DNA of 64,000 nucleotides from an uncultured Bryobacterales bacterium (GCA_951813605.1 OX638379.1:2304471-2368470), one strand, 5' to 3'. Shown: positions 19,145 to 29,572, counted from the first letter of the stretch. Notes: generated by a model not told the origin, from the letters alone. Made by a program: numbers and translations.

Positions 19145-20083
19145 TCAGAGCAGCGCTTCGATGCGCTGAGCGAGGTCTGCCTCTTCCATGGCGCCGGGGT
19201 GGTAAAGGCGCACCACGCCGGATCGATCCACCAGCACCAATGTAGGCGTCGTGCTCACTCCGAAAGAGACGAAGTTCTCCCCGCTGAGCGGCACCGGCAC
19301 GCTACGAAGCAGACCGTCCTTGGAGACGTGCGCGGTCTCGATATAGGCGCGCTCGCTTGAGGCGTCGGCATCTCGCCCTCGTTCCACGTATCCGTACAGC
19401 CGGGTCGGGGCGACGATGCGCAGGCCGCGCTCCCCGAACTGCCGCTGCAACCGCGAAAGGACGGGCTTTTGCACCTTGCAGTCCGAGCACCAATGCGCCC
19501 AGAAAAAGAACAGCGCCACCTTGTCCCGCAGATCCCCGGGATCGAATCGCCGCTTTCCCAACCGCTCGCCGCTGTTGATCGCGGGCATGGGCTTGCCTGC
19601 CAAGTCCAGCACCAGCAGATTCTTGTTGAGGCGGGTCTCGATGGAGCTGCCGGAGTACTTCTGCAATTGCTCTCGCAGGAAAGATACGGCTTGCCCGCGA
19701 TCTCCCGAGGCGACATAGACCTTGCCGAGGGTCTCAATCGCCGCTCCCAGGGCGAGCGGCAGCGAGGCCTGAGGATCAGGGCTCAGATTCTCGTTGGCCA
19801 GCAGGCTCTCGCATGCCGCGAGCGTGCGCTCGGAATAGTCCGCGGCCAAATCCCAGTCCTCGCCAATCGCTCCGGCCCGACCAACCCAGGACATCGCTTC
19901 CAGCCATTTCGCGTCGAGCGGCTGCCCCGGGTCCCGAGTCGCCTCGAACAGGGCTTTCGCTTTCGTCGGCTGCTTGCCGAACGCTAGAGCCTTGAGGTCT
20001 CGTGTGGGCGGCTCGGCACCGCTTGCGATCGAGAGAACGCCAACGAGTGCAAAGGCTACGGTCCCGAGAAGATTCAACGGCAT
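19145..20083 (-). CDS. TlpA-like thioredoxin-fold protein, exported
   Basis: A 312-residue protein. The ATG at 20083 is strongly supported by AGGAGG immediately upstream and by a signal peptide (LLGTVAFALVGVLSIASGAE); the frame also runs open upstream without coding features. Residues 25-180 are helical and TPR-like (LEAMSWVGRAGAIGE, LPLALGAAIETLGKVY). The C-terminal half is a TlpA/AhpC-type thioredoxin domain with active site HWCSDCKVQKP (CxxC) and cis-Pro STTPTLVLVDRSGVV. Predicted periplasmic thiol-disulfide oxidoreductase or electron donor. It is convergent with the dehydrogenase gene and has no cytochrome maturation genes nearby. Confidence 0.85.
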   Translation of the reverse strand: MPLNLLGTVAFALVGVLSIASGAEPPTRDLKALAFGKQPTKAKALFEATRDPGQPLDAKWLEAMSWVGRAGAIGEDWDLAADYSERTLAACESLLANENLSPDPQASLPLALGAAIETLGKVYVASGDRGQAVSFLREQLQKYSGSSIETRLNKNLLVLDLAGKPMPAINSGERLGKRRFDPGDLRDKVALFFFWAHWCSDCKVQKPVLSRLQRQFGERGLRIVAPTRLYGYVERGRDADASSERAYIETAHVSKDGLLRSVPVPLSGENFVSFGVSTTPTLVLVDRSGVVRLYHPGAMEEADLAQRIEALL

Positions 20084-21011
20084 GTTCCCTCCTGCCAAAC
20101 TGCTGCTCAGAATACCGCATCTGTTGAGCGACCGGAGCCCAAGTGGCCGCCGGGCGTCGCAATCAAGGCAAGAGGCGCAGGCTAGCAGGATCCGACGGCG
20201 AAGCGCCTTGCTCGCGTCGCGGCGACCGCCCCTGATTGCGAGCGAATCATCGGCCAAGGGAAGTGCAGCTTGATGCAAGGGCCGGAAGGGCGCACACGTT
20301 CGCGCAAGCAAGGCTCCGGGCACAACCGTGGAGGCCTAGCTTGCGAACAACTCTTTGGGAAACTCGATTCCCGATGCCCGAGCATGGAACGCTGACTGAC
20401 ACAGCTGGCCATGTCAGGAAAGCTCTGCCTCGCGAATGCCGAATCACATCCTCATGGCCCATAACGTGCCGCGAAAACGAATTCCATGCGCAAGGGGTGC
20501 GGTTCCGGCCGGCCCTTGCTGGACCGACTGAGGTGACTGACAGATTTTCCCCGCGACGAGAAACCTAGGAACTGGAGGGATGCTCTGACTCGCGCGGGTC
20601 GTTAGGCTGGGCCAAGTTTGTTTCCTCCAATTCCTTGTGCTTCACGACAGCCGGACGTTCCATCGTTCCGCTCCGTGACGCAGGGACTCGCGCAGAGCCC
20701 GATCGTTTTCCGTCAACCGGGCAGTCGCAAGAATGCACGGCATAAGCAGGCAAGGCGGATACGCGCGGTCGCCATTCCGCCTTCCAAGGGCCAAGAAGCC
20801 GATCTGAACGCTAGGACTCCCGATGCCGAGGCTTCTTGCATGCTAGACAAACGCTCCTCGGCAACAGGGTGCAACAGTCCCGAATCCATAAGGAATGCTT
20901 GCTCGTCGAAGGCAGTTTGCCCGGCCCGAAAACGCCCGGCGGCCATCGAAAAATTTCGGCCGTTAACCCGGGGGAGCGGCGTGCCGGGGAGTCTGGCCAA
21001 GTTCGAGCCGC
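20084..21011. other. Long intergenic region, no gene recognised
   Basis: About 930 bp between the TlpA-like gene and the cysteine desulfurase (both minus strand). Open frames on either strand (e.g. 20236-20568 plus, 20618-21292 plus, 20713-21030 minus) have no recognisable domain and poor starts. I see no tRNA fold. It may be decayed sequence or contain an unrecognised small RNA. Confidence 0.5.
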
Positions 21012-22175
21012 TTATGCGGATCCCGCCCAAGCGGGCGACAAAGTTCGAAGGCGTGCCACGATGCCCCTCAGAGTGTCTAGCAACGACTCGACTTGACCGG
21101 CGTCGGTCTCCCTGCCCAGAGAGAAGCGCAATGTTGACTTGGCGTTATCGCGGCTCAAGCCGATCGCCGAGAGCACATGGGAGGGCTCCACCGCCCCGCT
21201 GGAACAAGCCGAGCCGCTGGACACGGCGAACCCTTGCAAGTCTAGCGAGATCAGCAGAGGCTCCGATTCCACGTGGTCGAATCGGATGCTAGACGTCGTG
21301 GCCAGGCGCGGTGCGCGCGCTCCGTGGACATGCGCCGAAGGGATTGATTCCAGAATGCCTCGCTCCAGCCGGTCGCGCAGCTGCCCGACCCGATGGGCTT
21401 CTTGCTCCCGATCGGATCCGGCCAATTCCGCGGCAAACCCTAACCCGATGATCCCCGCAACATTCTCTGTGCCCGGTCTCCGATCGCGCTCGTGACTGCC
21501 TCCGTACTGCACCTTCCCTAGCTGTAGCCCGCGCCGGATGTAGAGCGCTCCCACGCCCTTCGGCCCGTATATCTTGTGCGCGCTCAAGCTGAACAGATCG
21601 ACCCCCATGTCGATGACGCGGGTTTCGACCTTTCCGAAACTCTGGACGCCGTCGCTATGCAACGGCACTCCCGCCTCCCGCGCAACCTCTGCGATGTCGC
21701 GGAGCGGCTGCATCGTGCCCAGCTCGTTGTTGGCATGCATGACAGTGATCAGCACGGTGTCAGACCGAATTGCGGCGCGCAAATCGTCCGGCGAAACGAC
21801 GCCGTCGGAGCCTGCGGGAAGGTAGGTCACGGCGACTCCTTCGCGCTCGAGTTGCTGACACGCATGCAGCACGGCCGGATGCTCGATCTGGGTTGTGATG
21901 ACATGGCGGGACCCGCCACGCCCGCGCGCCGTCCCGAACACTGCCAGGTTGTCCGCCTCGGTGCCGCCGCTGGTAAACGCGATGTCGCGAGCGTGGCAGC
22001 CGAGTTGCGCCGCAACCTGCCTTCTCGCCCGTTCGACGCCTAGTCGGGCTCTCTGCCCGAAGCTGTGCAGGCTCGACGCGTTGCCGTACACGCCGCCGAA
22101 GTACGGCAGCATTGCCTCCAGCACGCGGGGATCGACCGGCGTCGTGGCGTTGTGGTCGAAATAGCAGCGTCGCAT
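21012..22175 (-). CDS. Cysteine desulfurase (NifS/IscS family)
   Basis: A 387-residue class V aminotransferase that takes sulfur from cysteine via PLP. The start MRRCYFDHNATTPVDPRVLEAM is canonical. The PLP region is SGGTEADNLAVFG and the PLP-binding Lys lies in SLSAHKIYGPKG. HSDGVQSFGK is the Asp/Gln region, and the catalytic Cys lies in SSGSACSSG. The length matches the family. It supplies sulfur for Fe-S clusters or tRNA thiolation. No iscU, iscA or mnmA lies next to it here, so which pathway it serves is open. Confidence 0.93.
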   Translation of the reverse strand: MRRCYFDHNATTPVDPRVLEAMLPYFGGVYGNASSLHSFGQRARLGVERARRQVAAQLGCHARDIAFTSGGTEADNLAVFGTARGRGGSRHVITTQIEHPAVLHACQQLEREGVAVTYLPAGSDGVVSPDDLRAAIRSDTVLITVMHANNELGTMQPLRDIAEVAREAGVPLHSDGVQSFGKVETRVIDMGVDLFSLSAHKIYGPKGVGALYIRRGLQLGKVQYGGSHERDRRPGTENVAGIIGLGFAAELAGSDREQEAHRVGQLRDRLERGILESIPSAHVHGARAPRLATTSSIRFDHVESEPLLISLDLQGFAVSSGSACSSGAVEPSHVLSAIGLSRDNAKSTLRFSLGRETDAGQVESLLDTLRGIVARLRTLSPAWAGSA

Positions 22176-22315
22176 TCGCTTGTGCCTAAGCCAAAGTATA
22201 GGACGCCGCCGGTACGCTCCTCCCTGTGTTGCGGGGACTGAGACGGCCGAGAACGGCTGAACGGCGGGCGGGACAGGCGCCGAGTTGCGCGTTGCTCAAC
22301 CTAAGGTGACAATGG

Positions 22316-24799
22316 ATGTCAGCAATGTCTCTTCGCGTTCTTGCACTCGCTCTCGTCCTCCCGCTGCTGCTATCCGCCTCGGACTTGGCCGAGGAGGCCA
22401 ACGTCATTCTCAAGGAGAACTGCCAGATCTGCCACGGCGCGGCCATCCAGCAGTCGGGCTTGGACCTGCGGACGCGAGAGAAGATCCTAGCTGGCGGCGA
22501 GCGAGGGCCCGCCGTGGTGGGGTCGAACCTCATGGGAAGCTGGCTGTGGCGGCTCGTCTCGCACCAAGTGAAGCCGTTTATGCCCCCGGGAGGCAAGCTG
22601 GAACCCGAGAAGGTCGAAGTGCTGCGCAAATGGGTCATAGCCGGGGCACCCATGCCGGAGGCCGCCATAACGGACGAGGAAGCCGAGCGACTCGCCGCGC
22701 TCAAGAAACTGGAGGAACGCCCTATAACGGAGGAAGAGCGGTCTTGGTGGGCTTTCGCCGGTCTGAAGCGCGTGGACGTCCCAGGAGGCGATGACATCCA
22801 TCCTGTGGACGCGTTCCTGCAGGAGAAGCTCACGAAAGAAGGCCTCTCCAAGAGCGAACAAGCGGACGAGCGGGCACTAATCCGACGGCTTTACTTGGAC
22901 TTGACGGGCCTGCCGCCGACGCCGGAGGAAATGAGGGCCTTCCTCGCTGACGAATCGCCGGGCTCTTGGGAGTCCCTCGTCGACCGGCTGCTCGAATCGC
23001 CCCATTACGGGGAGCGCTGGGGCCGCCACTGGCTCGACTTGGTCCACTACGCCGATTCCGGCGGCTACGAGCGCGACTTCGACTGGCCCTCGATGTGGCG
23101 CTACCGCGATTACGTGGTCAACGCATTTAACAACGACATGCCGTACGACCGCTTCATCCGCGAGCAGATCGCAGGCGACGAGATCTCCCCGGACTCGCCC
23201 GACGCGAACGTTGCGACCGGCTACCTGCGAATGGTGCTCGACAACAACGTCAAGGACGAGCGCACGCGCATGGACGAACTCGACGACAATGTCGCAACCA
23301 CGGCCCAGACCTTCCTAGCAGTCACGGTGCAGTGCGCTCGCTGCCACGACCACAAGTTCGACCCGATTCCGCAAAAGGACTATTACCGGATGCAAGCGGT
23401 GTTCTTCTCGACCAAGGAGACGGACTACCCGCTCGTTTCCCAGGACATTGTCGCCCGCCACAAAGCGCTGAACAAGGAAATCACGGAACAGCAGAAACCG
23501 CTCAGGGCGCGTCTGGCGGAGATTGACAAGCCTCACCGGGAATTCCTATTCCAAGCGAAGCTCGACACCCTCCCGACGTACTACCGCGTCGCTTGGGAAA
23601 CACCTGCGGAAAAGCGCAACAAGGCCCAGCGGCTCAATGCTCGGCAGGTGGAGGCGCTGTATAAGCTGATCGAGCGCGACGACATGCTGGCGAGAATGAG
23701 CGATCCGGATCGCGTCAAGTACCAGGAGACCGAGCAGCTCATCAAGGATCTGGAGAGTCGACGCCCGGAACCCTACCCGACGGCCCGGACGATCTCGGAA
23801 GACGGCCCCGAAGCCCTGCCATCGTATTTCCTGCACCGAGGCGACCCCGGAAGCAAGGGATCTCGCATGGAACCCGGCGTGCTGACCGTGGCGGCTAGGT
23901 TGGAACCCGCCTTCGGTACCCCTCCCGCGCACGCCAAGACTAGTTGGAGGCGCAAGCACTTCGCCGAGTGGATCGCATCGGAAGGCAACCCGCTGACTGC
24001 CAGGGTTATGGTCAATCGCATTTGGCAGCACCATTTCGGCGAAGGCATCGTGCGCACGCCGAGCAATTTCGGCAAGACGGGCATGCAGCCAAGCCATCCC
24101 GAACTCCTCGACTGGCTCGCGCTGGAGTTCATCGATTCGGGCTGGTCGATCAAGCACATGCACCGACTGATGCTGACTTCGGAAGCATATCGGATGGCCA
24201 GCAGGGACTTGCCGGAGAATCTGAAGAAGGACGCGGGCAACAATTTCTTCTGGCGGCAGAGCCGCAACCGTCACGAGGTCGAGGTGATCCGGGACCAGAT
24301 GATGACCGCGGCCGGCACACTCGATCGCAAGGTGGGGGGACCCGCCGTGCGGCCCTACATCGATCCCACCCTATTTCAATCCAGCACCGACCGGACTTGG
24401 CCGGGCATGGCGATCGGGGATCCGGGGAGCTGGCGGCGCAGCATTTACGTGTTCTCCAAGCGCTCGATCCGTTACCCGATGTTCGAGGCATTTGACCAGC
24501 CCGACATGGTGACTTCCTGCAGCCGCCGTACGAGGTCCACCGTGGCTCCGCAGGCCCTGCTGCTCATGAACAATGCCGAGGTGCTCTTGCAGGCTAAGTA
24601 CTTTGCCCAGCGCGTGGCGTTGGAAGCAGGGCACGATCCGGCTGCACAAGTGGATCTGGCGTTCGAACTGGCCTTGACCCGAAAACCGAGCGAGGCGGAG
24701 AAGAGCAAGGCACTGGCCTTCGTCAGCGGTACGCCAACCGGTCTGGTGGACCTTTGCCAGACACTGTTCAACCTCAACGAGTTCCTGTATCGGCAGTAG
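22316..24799 (+). CDS. PSCyt1/DUF1549/DUF1553 protein
   Basis: An 827-residue exported protein. The signal is [17 protein letters not shown]; the ATG at 22316 or 22325 could be the start. A cytochrome-like heme motif CQICH (residues about 36-40) marks a planctomycete-type PSCyt1 domain. A DUF1549 domain follows ([46 protein letters not shown], itself with a second CxxCH). The C-terminal DUF1553 is recognised by [42 protein letters not shown] and [15 protein letters not shown]. Function is unknown; it is abundant in Planctomycetes and Solibacteres beside DUF1501 genes and may take part in heme-linked substrate oxidation. Here it has no DUF1501 partner, unlike the copy at 45-49 kb. Confidence 0.9.
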   Translation: MSAMSLRVLALALVLPLLLSASDLAEEANVILKENCQICHGAAIQQSGLDLRTREKILAGGERGPAVVGSNLMGSWLWRLVSHQVKPFMPPGGKLEPEKVEVLRKWVIAGAPMPEAAITDEEAERLAALKKLEERPITEEERSWWAFAGLKRVDVPGGDDIHPVDAFLQEKLTKEGLSKSEQADERALIRRLYLDLTGLPPTPEEMRAFLADESPGSWESLVDRLLESPHYGERWGRHWLDLVHYADSGGYERDFDWPSMWRYRDYVVNAFNNDMPYDRFIREQIAGDEISPDSPDANVATGYLRMVLDNNVKDERTRMDELDDNVATTAQTFLAVTVQCARCHDHKFDPIPQKDYYRMQAVFFSTKETDYPLVSQDIVARHKALNKEITEQQKPLRARLAEIDKPHREFLFQAKLDTLPTYYRVAWETPAEKRNKAQRLNARQVEALYKLIERDDMLARMSDPDRVKYQETEQLIKDLESRRPEPYPTARTISEDGPEALPSYFLHRGDPGSKGSRMEPGVLTVAARLEPAFGTPPAHAKTSWRRKHFAEWIASEGNPLTARVMVNRIWQHHFGEGIVRTPSNFGKTGMQPSHPELLDWLALEFIDSGWSIKHMHRLMLTSEAYRMASRDLPENLKKDAGNNFFWRQSRNRHEVEVIRDQMMTAAGTLDRKVGGPAVRPYIDPTLFQSSTDRTWPGMAIGDPGSWRRSIYVFSKRSIRYPMFEAFDQPDMVTSCSRRTRSTVAPQALLLMNNAEVLLQAKYFAQRVALEAGHDPAAQVDLAFELALTRKPSEAEKSKALAFVSGTPTGLVDLCQTLFNLNEFLYRQ

Positions 24800-24816
24800 C
24801 GGGCGATTCGCTCCAG

Positions 24817-25263
24817 TCAGCGGCCAGTGGACCCGAAACCGCCCTGGCCCCTGCGGCTCTCTTCCAGGGATTCAACCAGATCCCACTGCACACTCGCGTA
24901 GGTTGCGACAATCAACTGGGCAATCCGGTCTCCGGCGCGCACGAGGTAGGGCTTCTCACTGAGATTGATCAGGGTCACCCGCAGCTCTCCGCGATAGCCC
25001 GGATCGATCGTGCCGGGGCTGTTGAGAAGCGTGAGGCCGTGCTTGCGGGCGAGCCCGCTCCGCGGCCGGACTTGTCCTTCGTAGCCTCTCGGGAGCTCTA
25101 TGCAGATCCCCGTACGCACGCTCTTCCACTCCCGCGGCCGCAGCTCGGTCTCCTCCGCCGAATACAGGTCCAAGCCTGCGTCTTCTGATGCGCCGTGCGC
25201 GTAAGTCGGCTCGATTGCACCCTCTAGCAACTTCCGGTATCGAAGTGTCAACTGCTCGGGCAT
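24817..25263 (-). CDS. dut: dUTP diphosphatase
   Basis: A 148-residue trimeric dUTPase hydrolysing dUTP to dUMP, which keeps uracil out of DNA and supplies dTMP synthesis. Conserved motifs: I (EDAGLDLYS), II (RPRSGLARKHG), III (SPGTIDPGYRGEL), IV (GDRIAQLIV) and V (GQGGFGSTGR at the C-terminus). Length is normal. The start ATG at 25263 has no clear Shine-Dalgarno sequence. The gene is convergent with the PSCyt gene (17 bp between stops). Confidence 0.96.
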   Translation of the reverse strand: MPEQLTLRYRKLLEGAIEPTYAHGASEDAGLDLYSAEETELRPREWKSVRTGICIELPRGYEGQVRPRSGLARKHGLTLLNSPGTIDPGYRGELRVTLINLSEKPYLVRAGDRIAQLIVATYASVQWDLVESLEESRRGQGGFGSTGR

Positions 25264-25397
25264 AAAGGAAGTTAACTTAGCACGGCATCACCGCAGCGGG
25301 TATCTCCGAGCGCGTGCCGATTCGTCCGAGCCGGTCCGCGGCGGGGCCTCTTGAATACGCTCGGCCTTGAATTGGAGTGTCACGGCGCGGGTAGCGG

Positions 25398-27317
25398 TCA
25401 CCGGCTTAGGTGGCGGGCGAGGAACTCCATCAAGATTCGAGTGCTCTCGTCGCCGTCGATCCCCATGTAGGTGTCGAGCGGCATGTGCGCTCGCCCTATC
25501 GCCTCGTGCGAGGACACTTCGACGCCTGCCTCCTGGAGCTTCTTCTCCATCGGCATCACTTGCTGGCGCGTGACCGCGCGACCATCGGCGCCGAAAAGCA
25601 GGAACGGAGGAATGCCCTTGCCTGCCTCGACGTGATGCCAGGGTGAAACCGGCGTCCACGCGGCCGGGTCCGTTCCGAAGACTTGGAACTGGGATCTGCC
25701 CGCGGTCTCCATCCGCAATGGCACGTCGAGCATTGCCGTGTCGATCGCGACCACGGCGCTGAGATCTCCGAGGGATGCGCCAGCTGCCTCCATGAACCTC
25801 TGGTTCGTGGCAACGACCGACACGAGGTGCGCCCCGGCCGAATGACCCATCAGCACGAGCTTAGAGCCCTCGCCGCCGTACTTGGCGGCGTGCCGTTTCA
25901 GCCACACGGCGGCTGTCGCGACATCCTGCGCCATTCCGGACAGGCTCGTTTGGGGGTGAAAGCGGTAATTCATGGACGCGAACAAGTACCCTTCCGGGAC
26001 CAGTGCGGCTGGCTTGAAAAGGGCTCTCCGCTTGTCTCCGCGGACCCACCCTCCGCCATGCACGTAAAGAATCACAGGAGCGCCCGCCAGCCCTTCACGG
26101 AAGTAGATGTCGAGGCTCTGCCGAATCGGATCGCCGGCGGCGTCGCTGGCATAATCGATGTCCGCGACGCGGACGATCCCGCGTCGCTTGCGCGCCTCCT
26201 CCGAATCCCGCCTTGCTCGCAGATAGTCAAGTGCAGCGTCGCCTGAATGATAGGAGCGGATCGTCGAGTTCGGCCAGAATCCGAACGGTTCCATCCCCTT
26301 GGACTCGTGTCTTGCCGCCATCCGCTGGCGGAACGTCTCGACAGCAGCCTCGGGCGGGGCCGGCTGTTCGAGATAGCGCGCCAGAAAGCGGAAGCGGTTG
26401 CGGGAGCGGTCCATGACCGTGCTGCCGACATGGTCAGCCCAGCGCACGAGGCGAAACTCGTGCCGTAGGCGGTGGCGCCAAAGCAGGCGATGCAGGAATT
26501 CGCCGCCCTCCATGAAACCGAAGCCATCCTCGTCACCGACCTCGAGATAGATCGCCGAGTCTTCGAGTCGCGACGGATCGTTCTCAACGATTGATGCCGG
26601 GTTCTCCCTCTGGAATCGCTCGGCGTCGAACGGGCTGCCGAACAGGCTGGAGATTCTCTCGGGAGAGCGGATCTTGTTGCGGTCCGGAACCTTGTCCCGT
26701 GTCAGCCCGGGCCATGCCCCGGGCTCCATTGCAGCCAGAGCCCCGAACGTCTCGGGATATTTGAACCCCAGCCGCAGGCTGCCGAGCCCGCCCATCGATA
26801 TACCGGTCACCATCGTGGTCTTGCGATTGACGCTCACACGGTACTCTGCCCTCAAGTGCGGCAAAAGCTCCGTCATGATGAATGTCTCCCAGCGTTCCAT
26901 GCCGTCGTGGCTGTCCATGTAGATGGAACCGGTCGCCACCGACGGGGTCACCAGGACCAGCTTTGGGAGATCGTTCGACGCCCACATCTCGCCGATCTGA
27001 AGCTGGAATCTCGCGAGTTGCTCGCGGTCCCCTCCGGCGCCGTGCAGCATCAGGACGAGTGGCAAGCGCTCACCGTCGGGTGAGTACTCGTCAGGAAACA
27101 GGACCGCGTATTCGACGGCGCCCGCGGTCACCAAGTCGGTCGCCAGAGATTCGCGTATGATCCGCGAGCCGGGTGCCAGCTCCGCCGCAAGAAAGCACGC
27201 AAGCAGTCCAAATGCGAACCTAACCGCCGTCGACGGGTACTCCCGGAATCGCACTCTGCGTAGGAACTCAACTCGATCCGCGATACTCGCGAGGACACCT
27301 GACATAGCTGTAGCCAT
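25398..27317 (-). CDS. Two-domain esterase: esterase-D-like plus alpha/beta-hydrolase
   Basis: A 639-residue fusion. Domain 1 (about 65-330) is of the PF00756 esterase type: oxyanion region LMLHGAGGDREQLARF and nucleophile GISMGGLGS (Ser about residue 174). Domain 2 (about 385-639) is a lipase/acetyl-esterase (BD-FAE/HSL-like) domain: YVHGGGWVRGDKR, nucleophile GHSAGAHLVS, Asp region FLLFGADG and His in GRAHMPLD. Both triads look plausible. A hydrophobic segment near residues 35-50 (FAFGLLACFLAAEL) suggests secretion or membrane anchoring. Typical relatives are single-domain; a feruloyl- or acetyl-xylan-esterase role is possible but unproven. It ends 35 bp before an unassigned gap to dut; the next upstream gene is the PQQ-like protein 22 bp away, so co-transcription with it is likely. 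Confidence 0.8.
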   Translation of the reverse strand: MATAMSGVLASIADRVEFLRRVRFREYPSTAVRFAFGLLACFLAAELAPGSRIIRESLATDLVTAGAVEYAVLFPDEYSPDGERLPLVLMLHGAGGDREQLARFQLQIGEMWASNDLPKLVLVTPSVATGSIYMDSHDGMERWETFIMTELLPHLRAEYRVSVNRKTTMVTGISMGGLGSLRLGFKYPETFGALAAMEPGAWPGLTRDKVPDRNKIRSPERISSLFGSPFDAERFQRENPASIVENDPSRLEDSAIYLEVGDEDGFGFMEGGEFLHRLLWRHRLRHEFRLVRWADHVGSTVMDRSRNRFRFLARYLEQPAPPEAAVETFRQRMAARHESKGMEPFGFWPNSTIRSYHSGDAALDYLRARRDSEEARKRRGIVRVADIDYASDAAGDPIRQSLDIYFREGLAGAPVILYVHGGGWVRGDKRRALFKPAALVPEGYLFASMNYRFHPQTSLSGMAQDVATAAVWLKRHAAKYGGEGSKLVLMGHSAGAHLVSVVATNQRFMEAAGASLGDLSAVVAIDTAMLDVPLRMETAGRSQFQVFGTDPAAWTPVSPWHHVEAGKGIPPFLLFGADGRAVTRQQVMPMEKKLQEAGVEVSSHEAIGRAHMPLDTYMGIDGDESTRILMEFLARHLSR

Positions 27318-27338
27318 TTGCGTGACTATATCCCAAGA

Positions 27339-29090
27339 CTACTGCTTTCGGCCGCCTAGCAGGGACAGGCGGAACGCGGCCATCTCTTGGCCGTTGCGAA
27401 CCAGTAGCACGTCGCCGACCAGCGCCGGATGATTCCACGTCTTGCCGTCGATCGCCGGAAACCGCGCCAATTCCAGGAATCGCTCCGGGGTCGCAGCAAC
27501 CAATGCCAGCTCGCCCTGCTCGGACACTACCAGCAGCAAGTCTTGGTCGGCCAGTACCACGAGCTGGCCGTGGCCGAAGCGGCCACCCTTCCACTTGCGC
27601 ACGCCATCGGCCACGTCGATGCACGCCAAGATGCGGCCGTCGAAGCCGAAGGCATGCCCGTCATGCACTACGAAGTCGCTGAAGTAGGGCTTCAGCCGGA
27701 AGGAGGTCCAGCGCTCGGTGAGGACCCATCCACCCGGACCGCGCTCGACCCCGAGCCGGCGCATGCCGGTTCCGTCATCGCCGCTGATCAGGAGGTCGCC
27801 GCCCCCTGCCAAGGCCGGCTGCAAAATGCGGGTGCCCCGCGACCACGCGTGCTCCCAGAGCGGCTGGCCATCGGACGGTGTGACGCTGGTCGCTCCGCGG
27901 CCGGTCATCAGCAAGACCTGCGCGACTCCGTCGATCGTCAGTGAATGGGGCGAGCTATAGCCATCGCTGTCGGCCGCGACACTCCAGCGCGGATCGCCGG
28001 TGGCAAGGTCGTAGGCCGCGAGGGCACTCGCGACAGCGACAATTACAAGGTCGTCGACCACTAATGGCGAACTCGCGAAGCCCCAGCCTGGAACCTTCGC
28101 GCTGAGGTCGGAAGCCGCGTTGCGCGACCACACGACGGCACCGGTACCGGCGTCAAGTGCATTCAGGATCCCGGTCGCACCGAATGCGTATACGATGCCG
28201 TCGCTCAAAGTTGGCGTCGCGCGCGGACCGGCGCCGGCATGCGAATCCCAGAACCGGGCCGCATCACGGTGCCTCCACACCGGCTTGCCGGTAGCCACGT
28301 CGTAGCTCGCGACGACCTCGTCGTCACCGCGCTGCTCTTGCGTATAAAGGAGGTCGGCGCCAACCGCAAAAGAGGAGATGCCCGGCCCGACAGCCCGGCG
28401 CCACAGCTCGATCGGAGGCATTGCAGCCCAGTCAGTCTCTATCCGCACGCCGTGGATGACGCCGTCGCGACCAGGCCCGCGAAAGCCTAGCCAGTCGGTT
28501 CCTGCCTTGTCAGGTGTCAGATCCCAAGGAAGCGGATCCGGGTCGTCGCCGACGTTGGCCAGAAGTTGCTCCTCGCGAGTTTCCGCCCAACGCCACGCGA
28601 ACTCCGCAGCCCCGTCGCCGGTGATGCCATCGCTTCGAAGGAGCGTCCACGGTCCGCACGTGACCAAAATGGTCGCGACCATCGCCGAGCGCCGAGGGCC
28701 GTCCGCAAGATGACGGCTGGCTACCGCCCACCCGACGAATGCGAGGCTCAGGACTGGAATTGCGTAGATGGCGAACATCATCCCCATCATTCCGGTCGCA
28801 ATCGACTCGTGGACGATGTGCGATGTCGCAACCAGCGCAACAATCACCAGGGCGATGGCTCCCCAGCGGTCGAGCACAGGCGCCCGGCTGAGAAACCCCC
28901 ACCACACGACGACAGCCAACCCGCCAGCGAATCCGCCAAGCACTGAGATGTAGCCAGCCGCGGGCCCGCTTGCGACAAGGGGGACACCTAGCCAAGCTAG
29001 CCACTGCAGTATCACTGCGACCACCCCGAGCCGCAGCCGCAGCGGCTTCTGTCGCGTCGATTCAGCTGCTTGCATTCTTCCTTTGGACAT
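27339..29090 (-). CDS. Membrane-anchored PQQ-type beta-propeller protein
   Basis: A 583-residue protein. The N-terminus has four to five membrane helices (LGVVAVILQWLAWLGVPLV, IALVIVALVATSHIVHES, MMFAIYAIPVLSLAFVGW). After about residue 220 come repeats of the PQQ-like eight-bladed propeller: VVASYDVATGKPVWRHRD, ALDAGTGAVVWSRNA, AYDLATGDPRWSVAADSD and CIDVADGVRKWKGGR, each with the ending GxxxW. Catalytic residues of true PQQ dehydrogenases were not seen, so binding or scaffolding (as in BamB-like proteins) is as likely. The ATG at 29090 is chosen; 29075 and 29138 are alternatives. It probably heads a transcript with the double esterase 22 bp downstream. Substrate unknown. Confidence 0.75.
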   Translation of the reverse strand: MSKGRMQAAESTRQKPLRLRLGVVAVILQWLAWLGVPLVASGPAAGYISVLGGFAGGLAVVVWWGFLSRAPVLDRWGAIALVIVALVATSHIVHESIATGMMGMMFAIYAIPVLSLAFVGWAVASRHLADGPRRSAMVATILVTCGPWTLLRSDGITGDGAAEFAWRWAETREEQLLANVGDDPDPLPWDLTPDKAGTDWLGFRGPGRDGVIHGVRIETDWAAMPPIELWRRAVGPGISSFAVGADLLYTQEQRGDDEVVASYDVATGKPVWRHRDAARFWDSHAGAGPRATPTLSDGIVYAFGATGILNALDAGTGAVVWSRNAASDLSAKVPGWGFASSPLVVDDLVIVAVASALAAYDLATGDPRWSVAADSDGYSSPHSLTIDGVAQVLLMTGRGATSVTPSDGQPLWEHAWSRGTRILQPALAGGGDLLISGDDGTGMRRLGVERGPGGWVLTERWTSFRLKPYFSDFVVHDGHAFGFDGRILACIDVADGVRKWKGGRFGHGQLVVLADQDLLLVVSEQGELALVAATPERFLELARFPAIDGKTWNHPALVGDVLLVRNGQEMAAFRLSLLGGRKQ

Positions 29091-29430
29091 TGTCCAGCCC
29101 CCCACGATAAGGGAAGCGGTCGCGCATTGGAACGCCAAGCCGGGCCTAGGCCGACATCAACCCCGGCCGCGGGTGCCGCATGCCGCCGCGGCGGCAGCGT
29201 ATCCAATCCCCAGCATCCCAAAGCGGGTAGGCAGCCGCGGCGATCACGCCATCCTTTCATGAACAACTTGGAGTGTCAAATTTGCAACAATGATGCATAA
29301 ATGCAATTGAAGCGAGTGACTCCTTGGATCAGCGAATGCGGATTGCGTACCGGCTGCAAGATTTAACCTTCATATTTACAATAATTTTGTGCTATCTCAG
29401 AGTATTCAAGCCACTGAGCTTGAATCGGTG
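29091..29430. other. Divergent intergenic region with an AT-rich island
   Basis: The region upstream of the PQQ-like gene (-) and the PepSY gene (+). From about 29270 the base composition becomes visibly AT-rich compared with the roughly 63% GC neighbourhood. It contains TTGCAA at 29282-29287 and a mirrored TGCAA at 29302-29306. No gene is recognised. Confidence 0.6.
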
Positions 29431-29465
29431 TTGCAATATATCTGGTTTTTGACATATAATTGCAA
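29431..29465 (+). promoter_or_regulatory. Candidate promoter and inverted-repeat operator for the PepSY gene
   Basis: TTGCAA (29431-29436), 18-bp spacer and TATAAT (29455-29460) form a plausible sigma-70 promoter. The -35 is the left arm of an inverted repeat: TTGCAATATAT (29431-29441) faces ATATAATTGCAA (29454-29465), which would place a repressor over the promoter. The same half-site occurs in the upstream island. The binding protein is unknown. Confidence 0.45.
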
Positions 29466-29572
29466 ATTCTATCGTCTAAGCCGCTTCGACCTGAGGCGGC
29501 GGCGAGCTGCCGTAGCGCGGTCTCGCGAAATGGAGATTGCCCCAAGCCTCCCCTCTGATCGGAGAACATACC

